Part shown: positions 43,930 through 58,199 of the stretch, piece by piece
How positions within the stretch are numbered: the stretch's first letter is position 1
Layout of the letters: each line of letters opens with the position of its first letter
DNA from: Branchiostoma lanceolatum
Taxonomy: Eukaryota > Chordata > Leptocardii > Amphioxiformes > Branchiostomatidae
Length of the DNA stretch: 64,000 bases
Reading direction: 5' to 3'
NCBI RefSeq assembly: GCF_035083965.1
Contig: NC_089739.1
Location: forward strand, 10,032,001-10,096,000
Program-made: the position numbers and the translations under genes
The notes under the pieces: generated by a model
What the model was told of the DNA's origin: nothing
Database searches by the model: none
The model's input: the letters and a program-made list of their open reading frames with translations, nothing else

Positions 43930-44470
43930 TTCTTTCTGCTTTTTCTGAATATCTCTGTATTCATCTACAAATCTTGTTTTCTTTTTCAACTCTATTCTTC
44001 TGGATTTTTTTTTTTTCAAGAGTAAAACCCAGGCAAATCCCTGAGTCATTTACATTCCGCATCTTCCTACAAGAATGTTTTTCACAATATCTATCAGTGC
44101 TCATCCACACGAATCTTGTTTACTTTTCCTATTCCTTTCTTCCCCTTCTATTTTCGACAGTAAAACCTTGCCAAATCCCTGAGCCCTTAACTTTCTACAT
44201 CTTCCTTTGATATCGTTTTTCACAATATCTGCTCATCTACACGAATCTTGTTTCCTTTTCCTATTCCTTTCTTCCCTATCTCTTTTTGACAGTAAAACCA
44301 TGCCAAATCCCTGAGCCCTTTATATTCTACCTCTTCCTTTGGAATCCGTTTTCATAATATCTGCTCATCTACACGAATCTTGTTGTCTTTTTCCCCTCCT
44401 TTCTATTTTGGACTGGCCAAATCCCCGAGCCATTCCCTTCCCGCATCTCCCTACAAGAGGATTTTCTAGC
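43930..44470. repeat. Tandem repeat of about 132 bp, four units
   Basis: The GAATCTTGTT landmark occurs at 43969 (variant), 44111, 44243 and 44375. Each unit also has AAATCCCTGAGCC, CTTCCTTTGG-like and TTTTTCACAATATCTG blocks. Apparent proteins here are repeat artefacts. Confidence 0.75.
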
Positions 44471-44689
44471 CCGGTGAGCGGGTCTTCTCTCCTCCACACC
44501 ATGACTGGTCTTCCCTGCAGGAATTCTAATCGCTTTGTCCACTACAAGGTTGCTGGGAATTCCGTCCTCTGTCGGGTTGCCATGCCAACGGTTACGGTCG
44601 ACCTCACCTCGACTGGTGCTTGTGCATTTGCATCAGGTTACTGTACATGCATTTAAGTTTGTGTGGTTTTTATTTGGCGCTAAGGCAAA

Positions 44690-44852
44690 AATGGGGTGTT
44701 CGCGGTGGTTTTGAATTTGTGGCAGCGCTATAGTCACAGTACTGCTACAGTATTGCTACAAAAATGTTCGCAGTGGTTCTAAGTTCATGGTTTTTGCGGC
44801 GAACGTTTTACCGGGAAATAAAACCACCGCGAATATTTCTGCATTTACAGTA
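44690..44852. mobile_element. TACTGTAAA-family element, left end lost
   Basis: It has GTTCGCGGTGGTTTTGAA near the left and AAAACCACCGCGAATATTTC then TGCATTTACAGTA at the right. Confidence 0.65.
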
Positions 44853-45319
44853 TGCTATAGTGGATAGGGCCATATTAATTTAATTTCTTGGTTATTGGAT
44901 TTTGTAGAGTGGGTGAGTGAATTTAAAATCAATGTAGAAATGCGGATAGTCGCCGGATACTGTGATAAATCCAATGTTATAATCGTAATGACAATATTCC
45001 AGGTCAATTCATGTTTTGATAATCAAACAATGAATTGTGAATTTATATTTGTACACTGAAAAAACGTAATAACTAGGAAAACAAGGCATTTCTTCAACTG
45101 TTGGTGCCAAAATATGAACATATTGAGGTTGACTCATAATCTGTGATCTGCCACAAGAAATTTTGCAAGACGTCTTGACATGGAGTCCATTTCTTTTACA
45201 TATCAGAGACAGAATAAGAAATCAAAGATCTCAAGCCTCCGGAAAATATTTTCCTGAATTTCCTTATTTTTTGTGAACTTTTTGTTTTATCAATTATTGC
45301 AAATTTCTGTCTATGCAAG

Positions 45320-45600
45320 ATCACAGTTTGACCAGGGCTGAGCCAACCTTCCCATCCTGCTAGTTGCCAGTTACACCATCTTCCTCCTCACATCCTGTCA
45401 TTCTACAATATTCAAATAACTACAGACACACCAAGCCAACCTGCCTATCCTGCCTTTAGGACCAACTTTGGACCAGACACAAGCCAACCTTCCAATCCTG
45501 TCAGTGTCCGGTTACACCATATTCACATCCTGTCACTCTACAATATTCAAACCACGGACAAAAACCAGGAGAAACAAACAGAACTAAAACAATACCTCCA
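45320..45600. repeat. Duplicated unit, also at 58432-58500
   Basis: Two copies of a roughly 160-base unit carry CAAGCCAACCTTCCAATCCT, GGTTACACCATATTC, CACATCCTGTCA and CTACAATATTCAAA. A third partial copy occurs at 58432-58500. Confidence 0.6.
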
Positions 45601-45924
45601 TTTTTACCAAGGTAACAACTTTTCTCAGCAAATAGTAGGAGACACAGGGACACAGCCCAGCAATACTAAATGCTGCAATCCTGGCATTACCCCAAGTTTG
45701 ATTGACAGGACCTTGGCACAACACCTACAGTCGTACAAATCTACAGTCCCGACCAGTCCTGTTCTGCGGCGGCGACTATTGAAGCTGACAACAGGCACAA
45801 AACTGTCTGCTCATCACGAGCAAGTCCAATTAGCCACGCATGGCCGCCCCGACAACTTCCAGCAAAGCACAGAACTCGCTGCCTTTGTACCAGGATTACA
45901 GGTCAAAGGTTACTGGGATATGAC

Positions 45925-46118
45925 TACTGTAAATTCATTTATCTTTGCAGGGATTTAATCTTGAGGTAGAAGGGAAAAGGATGTTTTAACGTTATTTTAG
46001 GGTTTGCGGTTGAAACAAAATTCTGTAGCACAGTAGAAATACATTGGAAACGGATATTCGTGTTGGTGAGAAGTCACTGCGAAAATAAAACCACTGCAAA
46101 AATTTCAAGGTTTACAGT
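45925..46118. mobile_element. TACTGTAAA-family element (hybrid ends)
   Basis: Left end TACTGTAAATTCATTTATCT with TTGCAGGGATTTAATC; right end AATAAAACCACTGCAAAAAT, then TTTCAAGGTTTACAGT. Confidence 0.65.
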
Positions 46119-48336
46119 GTAACACCCTCTGCTGAATTCCAAATCATTTTCCCAGAATTTGCTGCTGTGAAACCACCTGTGGCTACAGGAATTAATAGCG
46201 TGTCAACAAGTTATTAATTATATCCCAATTTTTTCATTAGTATGGCAGCCAGTGAGTCTATGTGTAATGGGACATGCTAACACAAGTAGAATACTAATTC
46301 AATACAGTTTGCCATATACATTTTAAACTGATTAAAGGTATTTAATGTAGGATTTTTGCAGAAAATATTGTTGGTGACAAATCTTCATATCAATATTTGA
46401 ATTTTTTGTCATATTTCAGCATATTTGCATAGCATTTCATCTTTTCTGGTTCCAAAGTCATCTTAATGATTATCTCCTTATCAATTTTTGTTAATTTACT
46501 TTTTACGTCGTTCACCACGACGAACAAGCTGGTAAACTAATTTTTTTTGACCCCAGAAGCCAAAAAGGAAAGTATAGAATTAGAAACTGGTCTAAGTTTA
46601 AAAGACCTGACAGAAATGATGTATAACCGAGAATATTGGAAGCAGAGCTTTGTATACCCTTCACCTGGTTGAGTATGACCATGTACATGTATGTATGTAC
46701 GTAAGCTTTACTTTCAAGTTCTTGCCTGAAGGCTTATTGCAACATGAAACAATGAACAGAAGACATGGTTTCAAGTGGAACAAGTGAATATTCTAAGAAC
46801 TAAGATTGGCTTGGTTTGGAATGATTTGAAAGCTTTTGCACAGCATACATGTAAATTGTTTGTGATCGCCTTAGCTGAACCTCAACACTCACTCAAAACA
46901 GATTATTCACTGAATGGCAAAATAAACAAACTGTCAACGCAATAAACAGGCTGTCAGGGACTTCCTTCAGAGCTGACACTTGGAATTTAAGAACTGGCAC
47001 TTGGAATTTAAGAACAGCTTTTAGGCAAGCCAAGCAAATTACTGAGATCTTCAGCCTGGTGAAAAAATAGAACAATTTTAAAAGGTTTTAACTCAAGTTA
47101 GTTTGGAGATTCGTTGAGTAGCAGTTGTATAATATGAGTATCTGAAGCGTACTGTACGTCATGTTAATACGTAATGGGAACAGAATGGTTGGGGGGGTGG
47201 GGTATACCATCAATGCTCTACGCTAAGTTCCAAAAGAAACAAAACATTTCTCTACTATGGCCTACAGCAGAGGATTACTCCAGCATAGCTCAAAACAACA
47301 TGCATGTCGAAGAACAAAAGGACGGGGACAGTTTGTCTAGACAAAAGAGACGTAAGCTGTCGGTATGTGTTATGGGTGATTAACACTACGCCTGGACATC
47401 AACTTTTAAATTAGAGTTGCTTTAAAGTGCACCGTAGATCTTGGAATATTTGTGACGATTTTATTTTAGCATGGACCTGACTGTAATTTTACAGTGTATT
47501 TCAATGTATTACTAACTGTACAATAGTTGTGAAAACCTCTTTTTCCCTTCTAACACAAAGAAAAAGTCCCTGCAAAAATAAACGAAAGTACAGTATATTC
47601 AGGTGTATTTCATTTAGAGATCAGTACATCAAGCCCTCCCACCTTAATGGCTTGATTCTGCAATTTGCATTCTGAATTGTGATTTGATAAAAAATAATAA
47701 TGCACCATTCAGGATATTTATCAACTCTGAACTGCTCAAATGTTGGCACCAGTTGTTGAATAAAAGTCCTTGTTTTTGTGTGTGTTTTTTGCATGTGTTA
47801 ATTCAAGCATCAAAAAGTTGAAAATTTATTTTTGAAGCCGGGTATGTTGGTTTTGTGGCTCTTTTTGTGGCATTTGCTTCATAGGATGCCTGTTTCTTTA
47901 TTTTTAATTTGCCTGCCTCTAAATTAATTTTCTGCAAAAATCCAAGAAACAAGAAACAACATAGACATGGCCAACAGACTCAACTTGTGGTAAAGTCAGT
48001 GTTTTAAAACTACAGCCACAATTTTAAACTCCCACAATTTTAAACTCCAGAGATACCAAGTAAGGCTTCTTTCACACAAGTCTGTTGATGTGTGCTGTCA
48101 GTGTCTTGTTGTGCTTCCCTTACAAAGTCATAAACAGATTACTTCAGTACTTACCACCTATCTCAAAGTCATTAGTGCTCATTAACAACCTCAAGAGTGG
48201 GGTAGACCCTTTCCAAGAATACACAGTATCATCTTTTACATAATCTATAGTGCTTACTTTAGAACTGATAAAGGTTCTACAAAAAGTAAAAAATAGCATC
48301 TTAGATTCAAAATCATGGAAAAGTTTTAGTACCTTG
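46119..48336. other. Unassigned DNA in the probable EXT1 first intron
   Basis: No exon was recognised. It contains a TACTGTAAA-family relic at 47430-47595 and a short tandem repeat near 46968-47015 (ACTTGGAATTTAAGAAC twice). Confidence 0.4.
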
Positions 48337-48429
48337 AATGTAGCCTGGATGCCAGACCCCCACTCTCTTAAATATCTACATGTATGGTGTGGATTTTAGA
48401 GAGTGGGGGTCTGGCATCCAGGCTACATT
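48337..48429. mobile_element. Palindromic element (93 bp)
   Basis: AATGTAGCCTGGATGCCAGA is exactly mirrored at 48410-48429; the arms run on through CCCCCACTCTCTTAAA. The loop is about 20 bases. Confidence 0.8.
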
Positions 48430-51400
48430 GATTGTAGAGACATCCGATAAACGAACGGGGTAAAATCTTGTCCCTGCCAACAAATAAACATGCAAATTTC
48501 AGTCCTGGGACGGAGGGACAGATATCTCAGCTTACCTACAATATTGTGAACACTGCTACATGTACATGCATATGTGAATGTAACTAGTTATATATTCACT
48601 AATCAATAATGACTTTTAGCATGTATCTTTTCCGCTTCTTTGATTCTAATTCGTGTTCCTTTCCATCCCAGTGAGCAAATTCAATTCAAGAAGCTCCCCT
48701 TTTCACATGACATGCTTGTACCTCTCTCTCCCTAACCCCCGGTGACAAGCCAGGTCACAGCTAGATAAACTTCATTGATTCTGTTCTCACAAAAGCGACA
48801 GTTTTTGCCCCCGACATGCCCTGAACTATTCCCTCTTCAGGCATCAGCATGCATTAACAACACTGACACTGCTGGATTGTGCTTCCTAATAGTGACCCCG
48901 GTGGAAAGTAATTGAATTAAGAATAGAGGAAGTCACCTTGTGAGTTCGTCCAATCTTTTGTCGGAGCAGAACTTAGTGATAGAGGATTCACAATGGGATA
49001 AACGTCCGTCTGTCTACGTTACATGTACGTCCAGTTACAGTGGGTTCTTTTACAGTTATGCTAGCCGTTTTGTTGCTTCACTGTTCATGGCATTCGCATC
49101 TGGTGTAACATAAGCAATTTCCAAATTAATGAATTATGAAATGAGTGAATGCGACCATGACAAAAAGCAAGTTGCCGTGGAAAGAAATTAAATATACAGA
49201 TTGGCTCAGTGACCGTATACATATACACCAGGGCTCGACACACCACCCATATGTACAAAAGTGTATATTACTATATACGGGTCATTGCAGGTAAAAACTG
49301 GAGCTGTGCAGGTATATTGTATTCATTACAAATTTTACCTGAACCTACCCTACATGTACATGTACGCTACTAAAAAAAGCACAGAGTTGACAGGTTTGTG
49401 TGGATTTTTTTTTGCTGTCATCGACTACGAAAGACAGAAATACAGAGGTATTTCAAGCTCTGCATTTGACTGAACAATAATGTTTGCGAAACTACTACTT
49501 ATTTCCCTTTCTACCCCAACCATGTTTTACTTGAATTTCACGTTCAAAGTCCTTTAACAATGAACCTTCTTTCCTTTCCTTCCTAAATCCTCTTACACCC
49601 TCCTAGAATAATGGACTGACCAATGAATGGACTGCTCTCTGATGTCTCCCTAAATGATTGACAGGTGGGAGCGCCTTACTTCCTCAGCTTCCCTGGCATC
49701 AGGGATAATCTGACAGAGACCGTTCTAATGTGTCTGATCCAACAGGTAGGACTATGTGTGGACCTGTATACTCAGGTAACAACAACAAGCCACTTCTGTT
49801 CTACTAACGCCTCCTCTTTTTCGTTGTTTCCGTTTCAAACAAAGGGATTAAGACACACAGGACTCTCTGTCCCGGGATAGGTCAGGTGACACACCAAATA
49901 AGGTCAAAGAGAAGACATTATGGGATGTGCAAACTAACTGGGATTAAAAAAAAAAGACTGCTAAAGGCCCACTAGCTAGGTTGACCACCCCCCTCCCACC
50001 CTCAACTGTTTGACCTTGGTGTATCTTTCCACACGACCTTCAAATATTAAATTTCATTTGCTCTATTTAAAAAAAACTATTTCCTACTGGAAACGTCAAA
50101 AGCACTTTCGCGGGTGAGAAGGTCATTCGATAACGTGCGACCACAAACACGATAATCTACGTAACTTCCGTCCAACGCGCTTGAAGTCAGGACAGTATTT
50201 GGTGGCAAATAGACTGAGGCTGTTTACTGCCAGTCAAAGGTAAATACTTGGGGTTGGAGAGAGAGTGGGGTTTCCGAGGGACGGGCTAAAAACTAACGTT
50301 GCAGGGGGTAGGAAAATCTGGGCGTAAATTTTCCAACAGTCAACACTTTTGACACTGTGTTACTTTATTTTCTGACCTGAAGAAATAACCATAAATCTTG
50401 AATTGTTTGAAGGGGCTTTTATTTCAATACATTTCCATTGTACACATTTGTAAGTACTGTACGATGGAATAGTTTCAATGGCAAACTTTAAAAAAAAGTG
50501 AAAACCTCCTTTCCCCTCTTAGTGCGAGATTAAGTCCCTACAAAAATACACAAATTTACGGTACACTCTTCAGCTGAAACAAATTCAATGGAACCTTGTT
50601 CAAATAGTTGGCAAATGCCAGGGATAGAAAGGAAAAAAAATTATATTCTTCAATTTTCTTAGCACAACACATATGTTAAAGGTTAAAAGATGGCATTTAA
50701 CAGTTTAACTTTAAGGTATGAGGTAAACCAGACCAAAAGTTACAGTTGAACGAAATATTTTTTGCTAAATGGGTTTGAGAAACATTTCTTATGATCAACA
50801 CATTTCTAGACAAGATTGAGAATCACAGAAATCTTATCAAACAGCAAACATCAAGAACTATTGGACTGATATCACTGACCTCATTGGCTCTTTCTAATGA
50901 CATCATTTAGGGAGAGACCAATCAGAACTGTGGGCAAATCGGTTTGCACAAAAATGCTCAATCAGATGCAAAATTATGTACCTGCAAAAATAACTGACTG
51001 TACAGTACATTACAGTAGAGTAGGAGAGTAAGGACTGATGACAGCTCCTTATTAGCAGCCACTGATCCAAATCAACAAACAGCCTCCCATTTGGAGCCAC
51101 AGATACTCCCAGAGGGAGCTGCCTGATTGGTGTATAAGAGGCTGTGTAATTGTCCAAATTGCTTCTAGAATAAACTGTTGAAGGTGAGATATGCTGTCTA
51201 CAAATATGGCCAGCTCCCAGGCTATGCAAAGGAAACTTCTTGGACCAAAGACAATGTTCAAGACCAAGGAAACCCATCTATTCTTAGACTATGACTTCCA
51301 TAGAAACTTCCTTTAACTTGGAATGTTACCACCTCCAACCATAGTCTTGGCAGATGACTTATCGAGAAAAGAAACAAGCAGACATCAGGGGGACAGCAGA

Positions 51401-53075
51401 CTTCACCCCCTCATGTAGAACATACAGAAACACAGACATTCAAGCCAAAAATAATGGTTTTAATATGTATAAGTATCTCATGTACATGTACTTTTCACTG
51501 GCTTCCATGGATTAATTAGAAAGTGCTTCACTTGTACGGCTGTCGAAAGTTTGAGTACCAGATTCAAACGTTCAAAGTAATGTTCTTTTTTGCATTCACA
51601 TTCACATTGAAGTGTGCGTTTTTTGGTCCCGATTTGACATAAGAAGAATACTACACACTGTACATCTTTCTTTCCTTTCCTTTATTACCCCTACGGCCTT
51701 CAAGCAATCCTCGGATGATATGGAATACACCATGTTGTTATCTCTCTGTACAATACAGGTGTGCATGTCATTATTATCCCGTATTCATCATTAAGTGTTA
51801 TTGACAATTCCTTTCTATCAGGGCAGTTTCCTAAATTTTCCTTTCAGCGTTAACAGTCCCCCACCCATCATCTTCTCATACAGGTTTCACAAATGTTCAG
51901 CCCCCCATACAGACCCTCATAATACTAATAAAAGAACTCCTAAGGGAATAAGGTGGCTTTCCTCCCTACATGGAATAGCACTTTAGATAAAATGCTTTAT
52001 TCAAAATTATTGGCACAATTTCAAACATCTTGTTTTCCTGGGACTCAAATGCAAGTTGGACGCCAGTCCTTAAACAAGACGAAGGAAACTTACAGTTATT
52101 TTCTTCATAGTACAACAATCATGAAACGTTTCAAAAATTCTTGCCACCATAAAAATACTTTTTTTTCTATCATAAAAAAATGGCAAGGTACATATTCTGA
52201 CAATACACTCTCTTGATTTCTTGCATGTAAAAATGCTTCATAAAATTGATCTAAAACCTATGTTATATTATATATGCTGAATTAAAGTTCAAAGACTGAG
52301 TTGTCAAGCATTGAGAAATCCAGAAATCATACAAACATGTAATATTATTAATACCAAGTAAACAACTTTCACATTAATATTCCATCTTTTCTGATATTAA
52401 AGTCAAAATTTCATCATCTGCTCCGACACAGTTAATACATGTGCAAATCTACATGTCGTTGACTTTTGTATACTATTTGCCTTTACCCATACATGTACAC
52501 TATAAATGAACCACCCCTAAACAACCCACCCACCTACCCAAAAGATCTAATTAAAGAACTTTCCCTTCCCATAATGTGTTTAATTGTTAAACTTAAAGGA
52601 TCATCCATAACAAATTCATCAAACACAAGATCCAAACACACATTCTCCTCCTTCCCTAAGGGTTGAATGGCTGATCCCCGTCCCTCCCCACCCCCCTTGA
52701 GCGCGATGATTGATCCCCTGGCCTGCTGTTGGCACAAACTCAGCCCCAAGGAAGTGATGAAGTGTCCCTCCTCACAGACAAAGGTCAGAACGTGCCTGGC
52801 TCCCGCGCCACTCCGATCCCCCAATAACAGAACAGTTGGACCTGACAATGGCGTGATTATTGTGACTCAGGCCCGTGTTTGCCACCACTTGTGAGGGTCT
52901 GATCCGAGTGTCGGCAGAACGTGGGTAAAGATAACAGTTAGCTCTCCAAGTCCAATACACAGCTGACTCTGTGTGGGCTGCCTGTATACCTGCCCCCCTC
53001 CCCACCACCCACAGCTCCACATACTTTCAACACGTGTAATGTGTACTTTATCCAACCGCACACTGAATGTACAGC
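48430..53075. other. Unassigned DNA; no supported exon
   Basis: Short frames only. A partial TACTGTAAA-family relic ends at about 50563 (ATACACAAATTTACGGTA). Confidence 0.4.
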
Positions 53076-53082
53076 TAAAATG

Positions 53083-53490
53083 TAATTATGAGAGTAGGTG
53101 AAGCTATCTTCCTGTCTAAGAAAGAAAAGCTGGTTTAAAGTCATCTTTGAGGTGACAATGACTTTTATTTTCTTAATAGCATTGCTACAATCTTTAAGAC
53201 TATAAATAAGAGACCTCTGAGAAACCCACTGTTAATATTGAGCAAAGTACATATAATTTAGCAAGGAACAAATATCTACTGAGCTTTAATTATGAGAGTA
53301 GGTGAAGCTATCTTCCTGTCTAAGAAAAGGAAGCTGGTTTAAAGTCATCTTTGCAGTGACAATGACTTTTATTCTCTTAATAGCATCACTATGATCTTTA
53401 CCTTTAGTTTAAGAGCCTTCTGAGAAACCCACGGTTAAATATTGAGCAAAGTACATATAATTTAGCAAGGAACAAATATCTACTGTATGT
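53083..53490. repeat. 204-bp tandem duplication
   Basis: TAATTATGAGAGTAGGTGAA starts at 53083 and again at 53287, and both units end near AGGAACAAATATCTACTG. The copies differ by scattered substitutions and small indels. Confidence 0.85.
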
Positions 53491-53575
53491 ATACAAAATA
53501 ACACTGTACCCGGCTTGGACCATACATTTTACATAAAATATGCTGACTACATACTGCTGTCTACCTACATGTACA

Positions 53576-53790
53576 TACCGTAAAATTACCTATGTTTGCA
53601 GGACTAATTTTGTGGTAGATGGGGGTAGGAGGTTTTCACAGTGCTTCAAGTTTGACGTTGAAATAATATCATAACATAAGAAATGCAAGGTTATAACACT
53701 TCCTCGTGGGGGCATAATTTTACGAAGAATATGACGATTCCGAAACCCTGCTTAGATAAAACCATCGCAAACATTTCACGATTTACAGTA
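53576..53790. mobile_element. TACTGTAAA-family element
   Basis: Left end TACCGTAAAATTACCTATGT; right end ATAAAACCATCGCAAACATT, then TCACGATTTACAGTA. Confidence 0.7.
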
Positions 53791-54039
53791 CCAAAGCCCT
53801 AGGGCCCTGCATGAACCTTGATGACCAAAAAAAGATTGAAATGGTAATGAGAATAATGTTTCCTCTATCATTGTGTCAATGAGAAGCATGACTTATGGCA
53901 TAAAGTTTGACATTGCCTTCCAATACACAGGGCATTTGGTCCCTCCGGGCTACAGATCTATTCATGTATGATACAACTAAAGCAACATTTGCCAGCTAAT
54001 GTTTGACACTATCCTCCCAAAAAACCCGTTCTCATACAA

Positions 54040-54130
54040 CAAGTAGGCTGTTTTCGTATCGTTTCAAGGCATCCTCATTTGATGTGAAGTATGATGCTTT
54101 TTCAAGTAGCTATTGGTAGTGCAATGTGGC
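54040..54130 (-). repeat. SINE tail, family 2
   Basis: The reverse complement of the stretch at 40660-40735, sharing TGAGGATGCCTTGAAACGA and AGCATCATACTTCA. Confidence 0.5.
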
Positions 54131-55744
54131 AAAATACGTTCACATCCGATAATCGCTCGGATGCTGAAACTTTCCTACCTTATCCTGTCAGTAATAAACA
54201 AGCTTTCATCTCAAATCCTTTTTATATCAGGTGGGGTCGATAAAAGGGAATTCATGATCGACCTAAACATACTACTTTTTGGGCCGAATCATTTTCTAAA
54301 ATGGATTATATTAAGTCCACACTGAGTAGTTCAGGAATAAGGCCTTTTGTTGGACCCATGCATTGTTATTTTGGAAAGACCTTTATTTCGCACCCAATCT
54401 ACTGAGGTCAGCCAGGGTGTCTGACTGTCAGCACCAGGGGTAACACGATACCCCAAAACTATGCAGATTCCTGGGGTCACCACATGGAGTGGGGAGGGGG
54501 GCAGCTGACTTCTCTGTTATAACTCGTATTCTATAGCAGTGTTCTTTTCTTGTTAAAAAAAGTGCAATTCAGCTAAAAAAAATCATCATAAATGTTATAT
54601 CAAGTACCTTTGGATCAAAATCTTCAAATTTTGAATAGCAATCATAAAATCATGCAATGAAATAATTTGAACAATAAATTGTTTACCATTCTCAATGTTT
54701 TTTAATCAATGGTCTTTTCATTTTCACCTTTTCAGTTCATTTTGAGGCCATCATTTATTATGCAAATACATATTTACAGTTTGCAATAATCAAAACAATA
54801 AAACACTAAAAGTAAGACACAAATTTTCTCATTGATATGCAAATTTATAGGATCACCTGCTTCAAAGTCAAATCCAAGTCATTTATTACAATAATATGCA
54901 AATACATTTTTGCACAAAATTACAAAAGACTGTCTCAGTAATTGTCTCTGTCGCCAAACATTTCTTCCTAACAGCATAGAAAAACAAAGACATCCTACCT
55001 GAAGAAACAAAAAGTTCTAAGTTCTTGAAAATATAAAATAATGGGTAATTTAAACTGGATGAGAGCCTACAGAAATGCCTATGGCTATCAGTAATTTGCC
55101 TGTAACTTTTCGTGTTACACATAAAACCCAGCAACCGCTTTTTTTTTCTTTTCCACACATGTATAAGGGTCACTCGCTTGTAGGTTGTGTACATGACCTC
55201 TGTACAAGCCGTCCTGAAAACATTTACTAAAGAAAGTCATTGGACGTTTTCTTTCTCTGAACAATTGAGAAAACCTGTACTTTTAATTCAAAACCGATAT
55301 GTCCAAAGATACTTTTGAGGACTCATCTTGTGTGTTCCTTAAAGACAGTGACATGGGGTGAGAAGACATGTGATGACACATCTAGAAGAGAAACAGATAG
55401 GACAGAAAGCCCTCCTCAGAACGCTTGATGGATGGATGTTTGCTTTTACATTCCAGCGGGATCAACCCCCATTCAAGACACCAGGGCAGCACTTCTCAGA
55501 ACACAGCCAAAGATGGGCGACCAAGATTCAGCTTTGGTCCGGGCGAGGTAAATCGTTCTCGCTCGGCCGTGAGATTCTCGGGTAACCTACCGCAGTACGC
55601 GTTTTGTCGCACACGTTGGTTGCTAATGAGGTGAAGCGTAGGAAATCCCTTTATTTTGCACTAGCCTCTACCCTATCATTACGTTTGCTGTTGGGGAGAC
55701 AGAAAATACAATCATCTTCTAGTTCTGTCAGAATAAAAATTGTA
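54131..55744. other. No gene seen
   Basis: AT-rich DNA with several TTATGCAAATA stretches (54750-54905). No exon-like segment was recognised. Confidence 0.35.
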
Positions 55745-55915
55745 TACTGCAAATTCATTTAATTTGCTGGTAGAACTAGAAGGGGAAAGGACGTTTCTTT
55801 ACTTTTTTCGCAGTTGAACCTACACAGTACAATGATGAATAAAAACACATATTTGAGCTGACACGATTTCAAAAGTGAAAATAAAACCACAGAAAACATT
55901 TCAAGACTTAAAGTA
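55745..55915. mobile_element. TACTGTAAA-family element
   Basis: Left end TACTGCAAATTCATTTAATT with TAGAAGGGGAAAGG; right end AATAAAACCACAGAAAACAT, then TTCAAGACTTAAAGTA. Confidence 0.6.
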
Positions 55916-57405
55916 TAGTGTATAGTTTTAGTCACTGCACAAGAAAGAAGTTTTCACAGCCTAATTTGCATTTGTTAGTTAAAGTTATCATACACATATA
56001 CGGATGTCGTTACACTTTAAATACACTGGTAAGTAGGACAGTTATCGTGAGGCAGTATTACTGCAGTAACAACCTTCTCTAGGCCCCCTGGGACCCAGCC
56101 CATGTAGTTAAAGAAAGTGGGACAAAAATAGATGGGCTGGCAGTTTGTATAGATGTGGTATAATGAGGACCTGGTCACCAGAGTAGGGCCACCCTCCGAC
56201 ATCAAACAATCTATCTACCAACGTTAGGCACAATTTACGTGCAGCTTTTCCCCGATATAGCTTAAGTTTGCCGATGTCAGGGCGCCAAGAGCGAGAAGTC
56301 TTTTAGTGATACCAAAAGAAAGTGTTGATATGTATATCTTAACTGTATTCCAACCAGATTGAGTATTGAAAGTGTAGATGAGTATATATCTATATTGTAA
56401 AAAGCTGACTTTAGGTTTCAAGCCATTGGCTAAACTTTGAGATAGAGGAGGCAACCATTTATATATATATATATGTGCTACAGTACTTTCAGGCAATCTT
56501 CTGTCTCAATATCAGTTTTGAACTCATAACCCCTTATTCTTTATGAATCATATTCAGATTAAAACTCATTTGATCATCATACATGTAGATCCCCTTGAAA
56601 ATACAAGAACCTTTCTTTCTGTTCACTGCAAAAGTTACTCAATTCAAGCAAGTGGATAGGTTTAGTAAACAGTCAGATGTTTAATACAACATCCAAGTTG
56701 TTTTTTGTCAGTCTGTCTTTCTATTTGTTTTGTAGCAGGGTTTTTGAAACTTATATTTGTACACTGCTTGGACAATAATGCTTGTTTAATCAAACATAAG
56801 AAATTGATAACTAAACAAACCATGTCGTCCCATGGTCTCGGTGTAAACAAAAATAAACAAAAACAAACAACCTCAAGACTTACCTAAAGTCGAAAGGTGA
56901 ATTATCCGCAGAGGTAACGAATGATGATGTAATGAAGTTTGGTGATGCCACAGCGTAAAATGATGACATCATCAATTCAGAGAAGATATGAAAGAAAGGA
57001 AACAATTGGTCAGGGTGATATCAACCAATCAGGATGCAGAACAGAAATCATCTCTAGGATAACACTACCCACTCAGGATGCAGCACATTTAGTGATGACA
57101 TCAGCATAATTTTCTAAAAGGTCATAACTCAAACTACTATCTGCATATCTAAAACATCAAAACGCACAGTATCATATGATTCATATCATACACATCAATT
57201 TTACTATCATCATACGCAACTATTGGTAATCTAAATGTGCACTTCACTTTCTTTATTAAGGGTGAAAAATTGTATCTGTAACTCAAGATCTTTCTGAAGG
57301 ATTTGTACGGCGAAGAAACATGGTGATTTTTGGCCTCTAGCAGTATTTCCAGGTACTGCATAAAAACAGGCCGACACCCCCTTTCCTAAAGTACCAACTT
57401 GTGAA
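55916..57405. other. No gene seen
   Basis: Short frames only. An AT dinucleotide run lies at 56459-56475, and a diverged copy of the TTGCTTGAGTAAC repeat near 56630-56680. Confidence 0.4.
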
Positions 57406-57637
57406 TACTGTAATTCACCTTATCTTCACAGTAGCAAAATTTCACACTGTAAGGAAAATGGACATTTTCACTGAACTTTATCTTCATGGTGGCGGGAAGT
57501 CATTTATAAAACTGATGTGTGAAGGAATCATAAATGATAACAACAGGTTTTTCACGGTGATGATAAGTTCGCGGTACAAAGGTGACCGTGAAAACAGTGA
57601 ACATAAAGTTACAGCGAAAGAAATAAGAATCACAGTA
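57406..57637. mobile_element. TACTGTAAA-family element, variant
   Basis: Starts TACTGTAATTCACCTTATCT and ends in AAATAAGAATCACAGTA. Inside are GGTGGCGGGAAG and TTCGCGGTACAAAGG blocks. Confidence 0.55.
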
Positions 57638-58053
57638 GCAAGCTCCCCCCTTCACTGAAACTTCACATTGCCTTATTCATGAGCTCTTCAAACATTTCCA
57701 GAAGCCCTGTTCCCAGCCTGACAGTGCCTGATAACTTTGTGTTCATCACTTGATCCCTGTGATCCACCGTGATCACGTGATCTGGGATCACCTGGATTTA
57801 ACAGTTGGCCGGAGGGATGACCGCGGAGGTGTGTGCAACACAGATAAGGTTTCTACAGATTGTCAGGCTTCATTTCAAAGTCCTGAACACAAAAACGTCA
57901 TCAGAATTAATTCACCGGGACGTCACACCCAAATCACAGCAAAGATGCACACCATAATATCATATTATATGCATCTGTTACAAGAATTCGTCCTCGGTTC
58001 TTTCCTTGATCTACTAATTCTAATTTTCAAACTCATAGGCAACAAAGCGCAGG

Positions 58054-58190
58054 CTACCGTCAATTCATTTATTCTTGTAGGAGGGGAAAGGGTGTTTCCG
58101 CGTTGTCCAAAATTTGCGGGTAAAACGGTTATGTCATACAGTAGTAATACTGTGGTAACACCGCGAGTACTGTTCATATCAAGGAGGCGA
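58054..58190. mobile_element. TACTGTAAA-family element, partial
   Basis: Starts TACCGTCAATTCATTTATTC then TTGTAGGAGGGGAAAGG; the right end is lost after AACACCGCGAGTACTG. Confidence 0.5.
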
Positions 58191-58199
58191 TTTCAATCT

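Noticed and set aside
43974-44656. Several frames of about 100 codons
   Set aside because: They fall in the 132-bp tandem repeat and change with the repeat phase.
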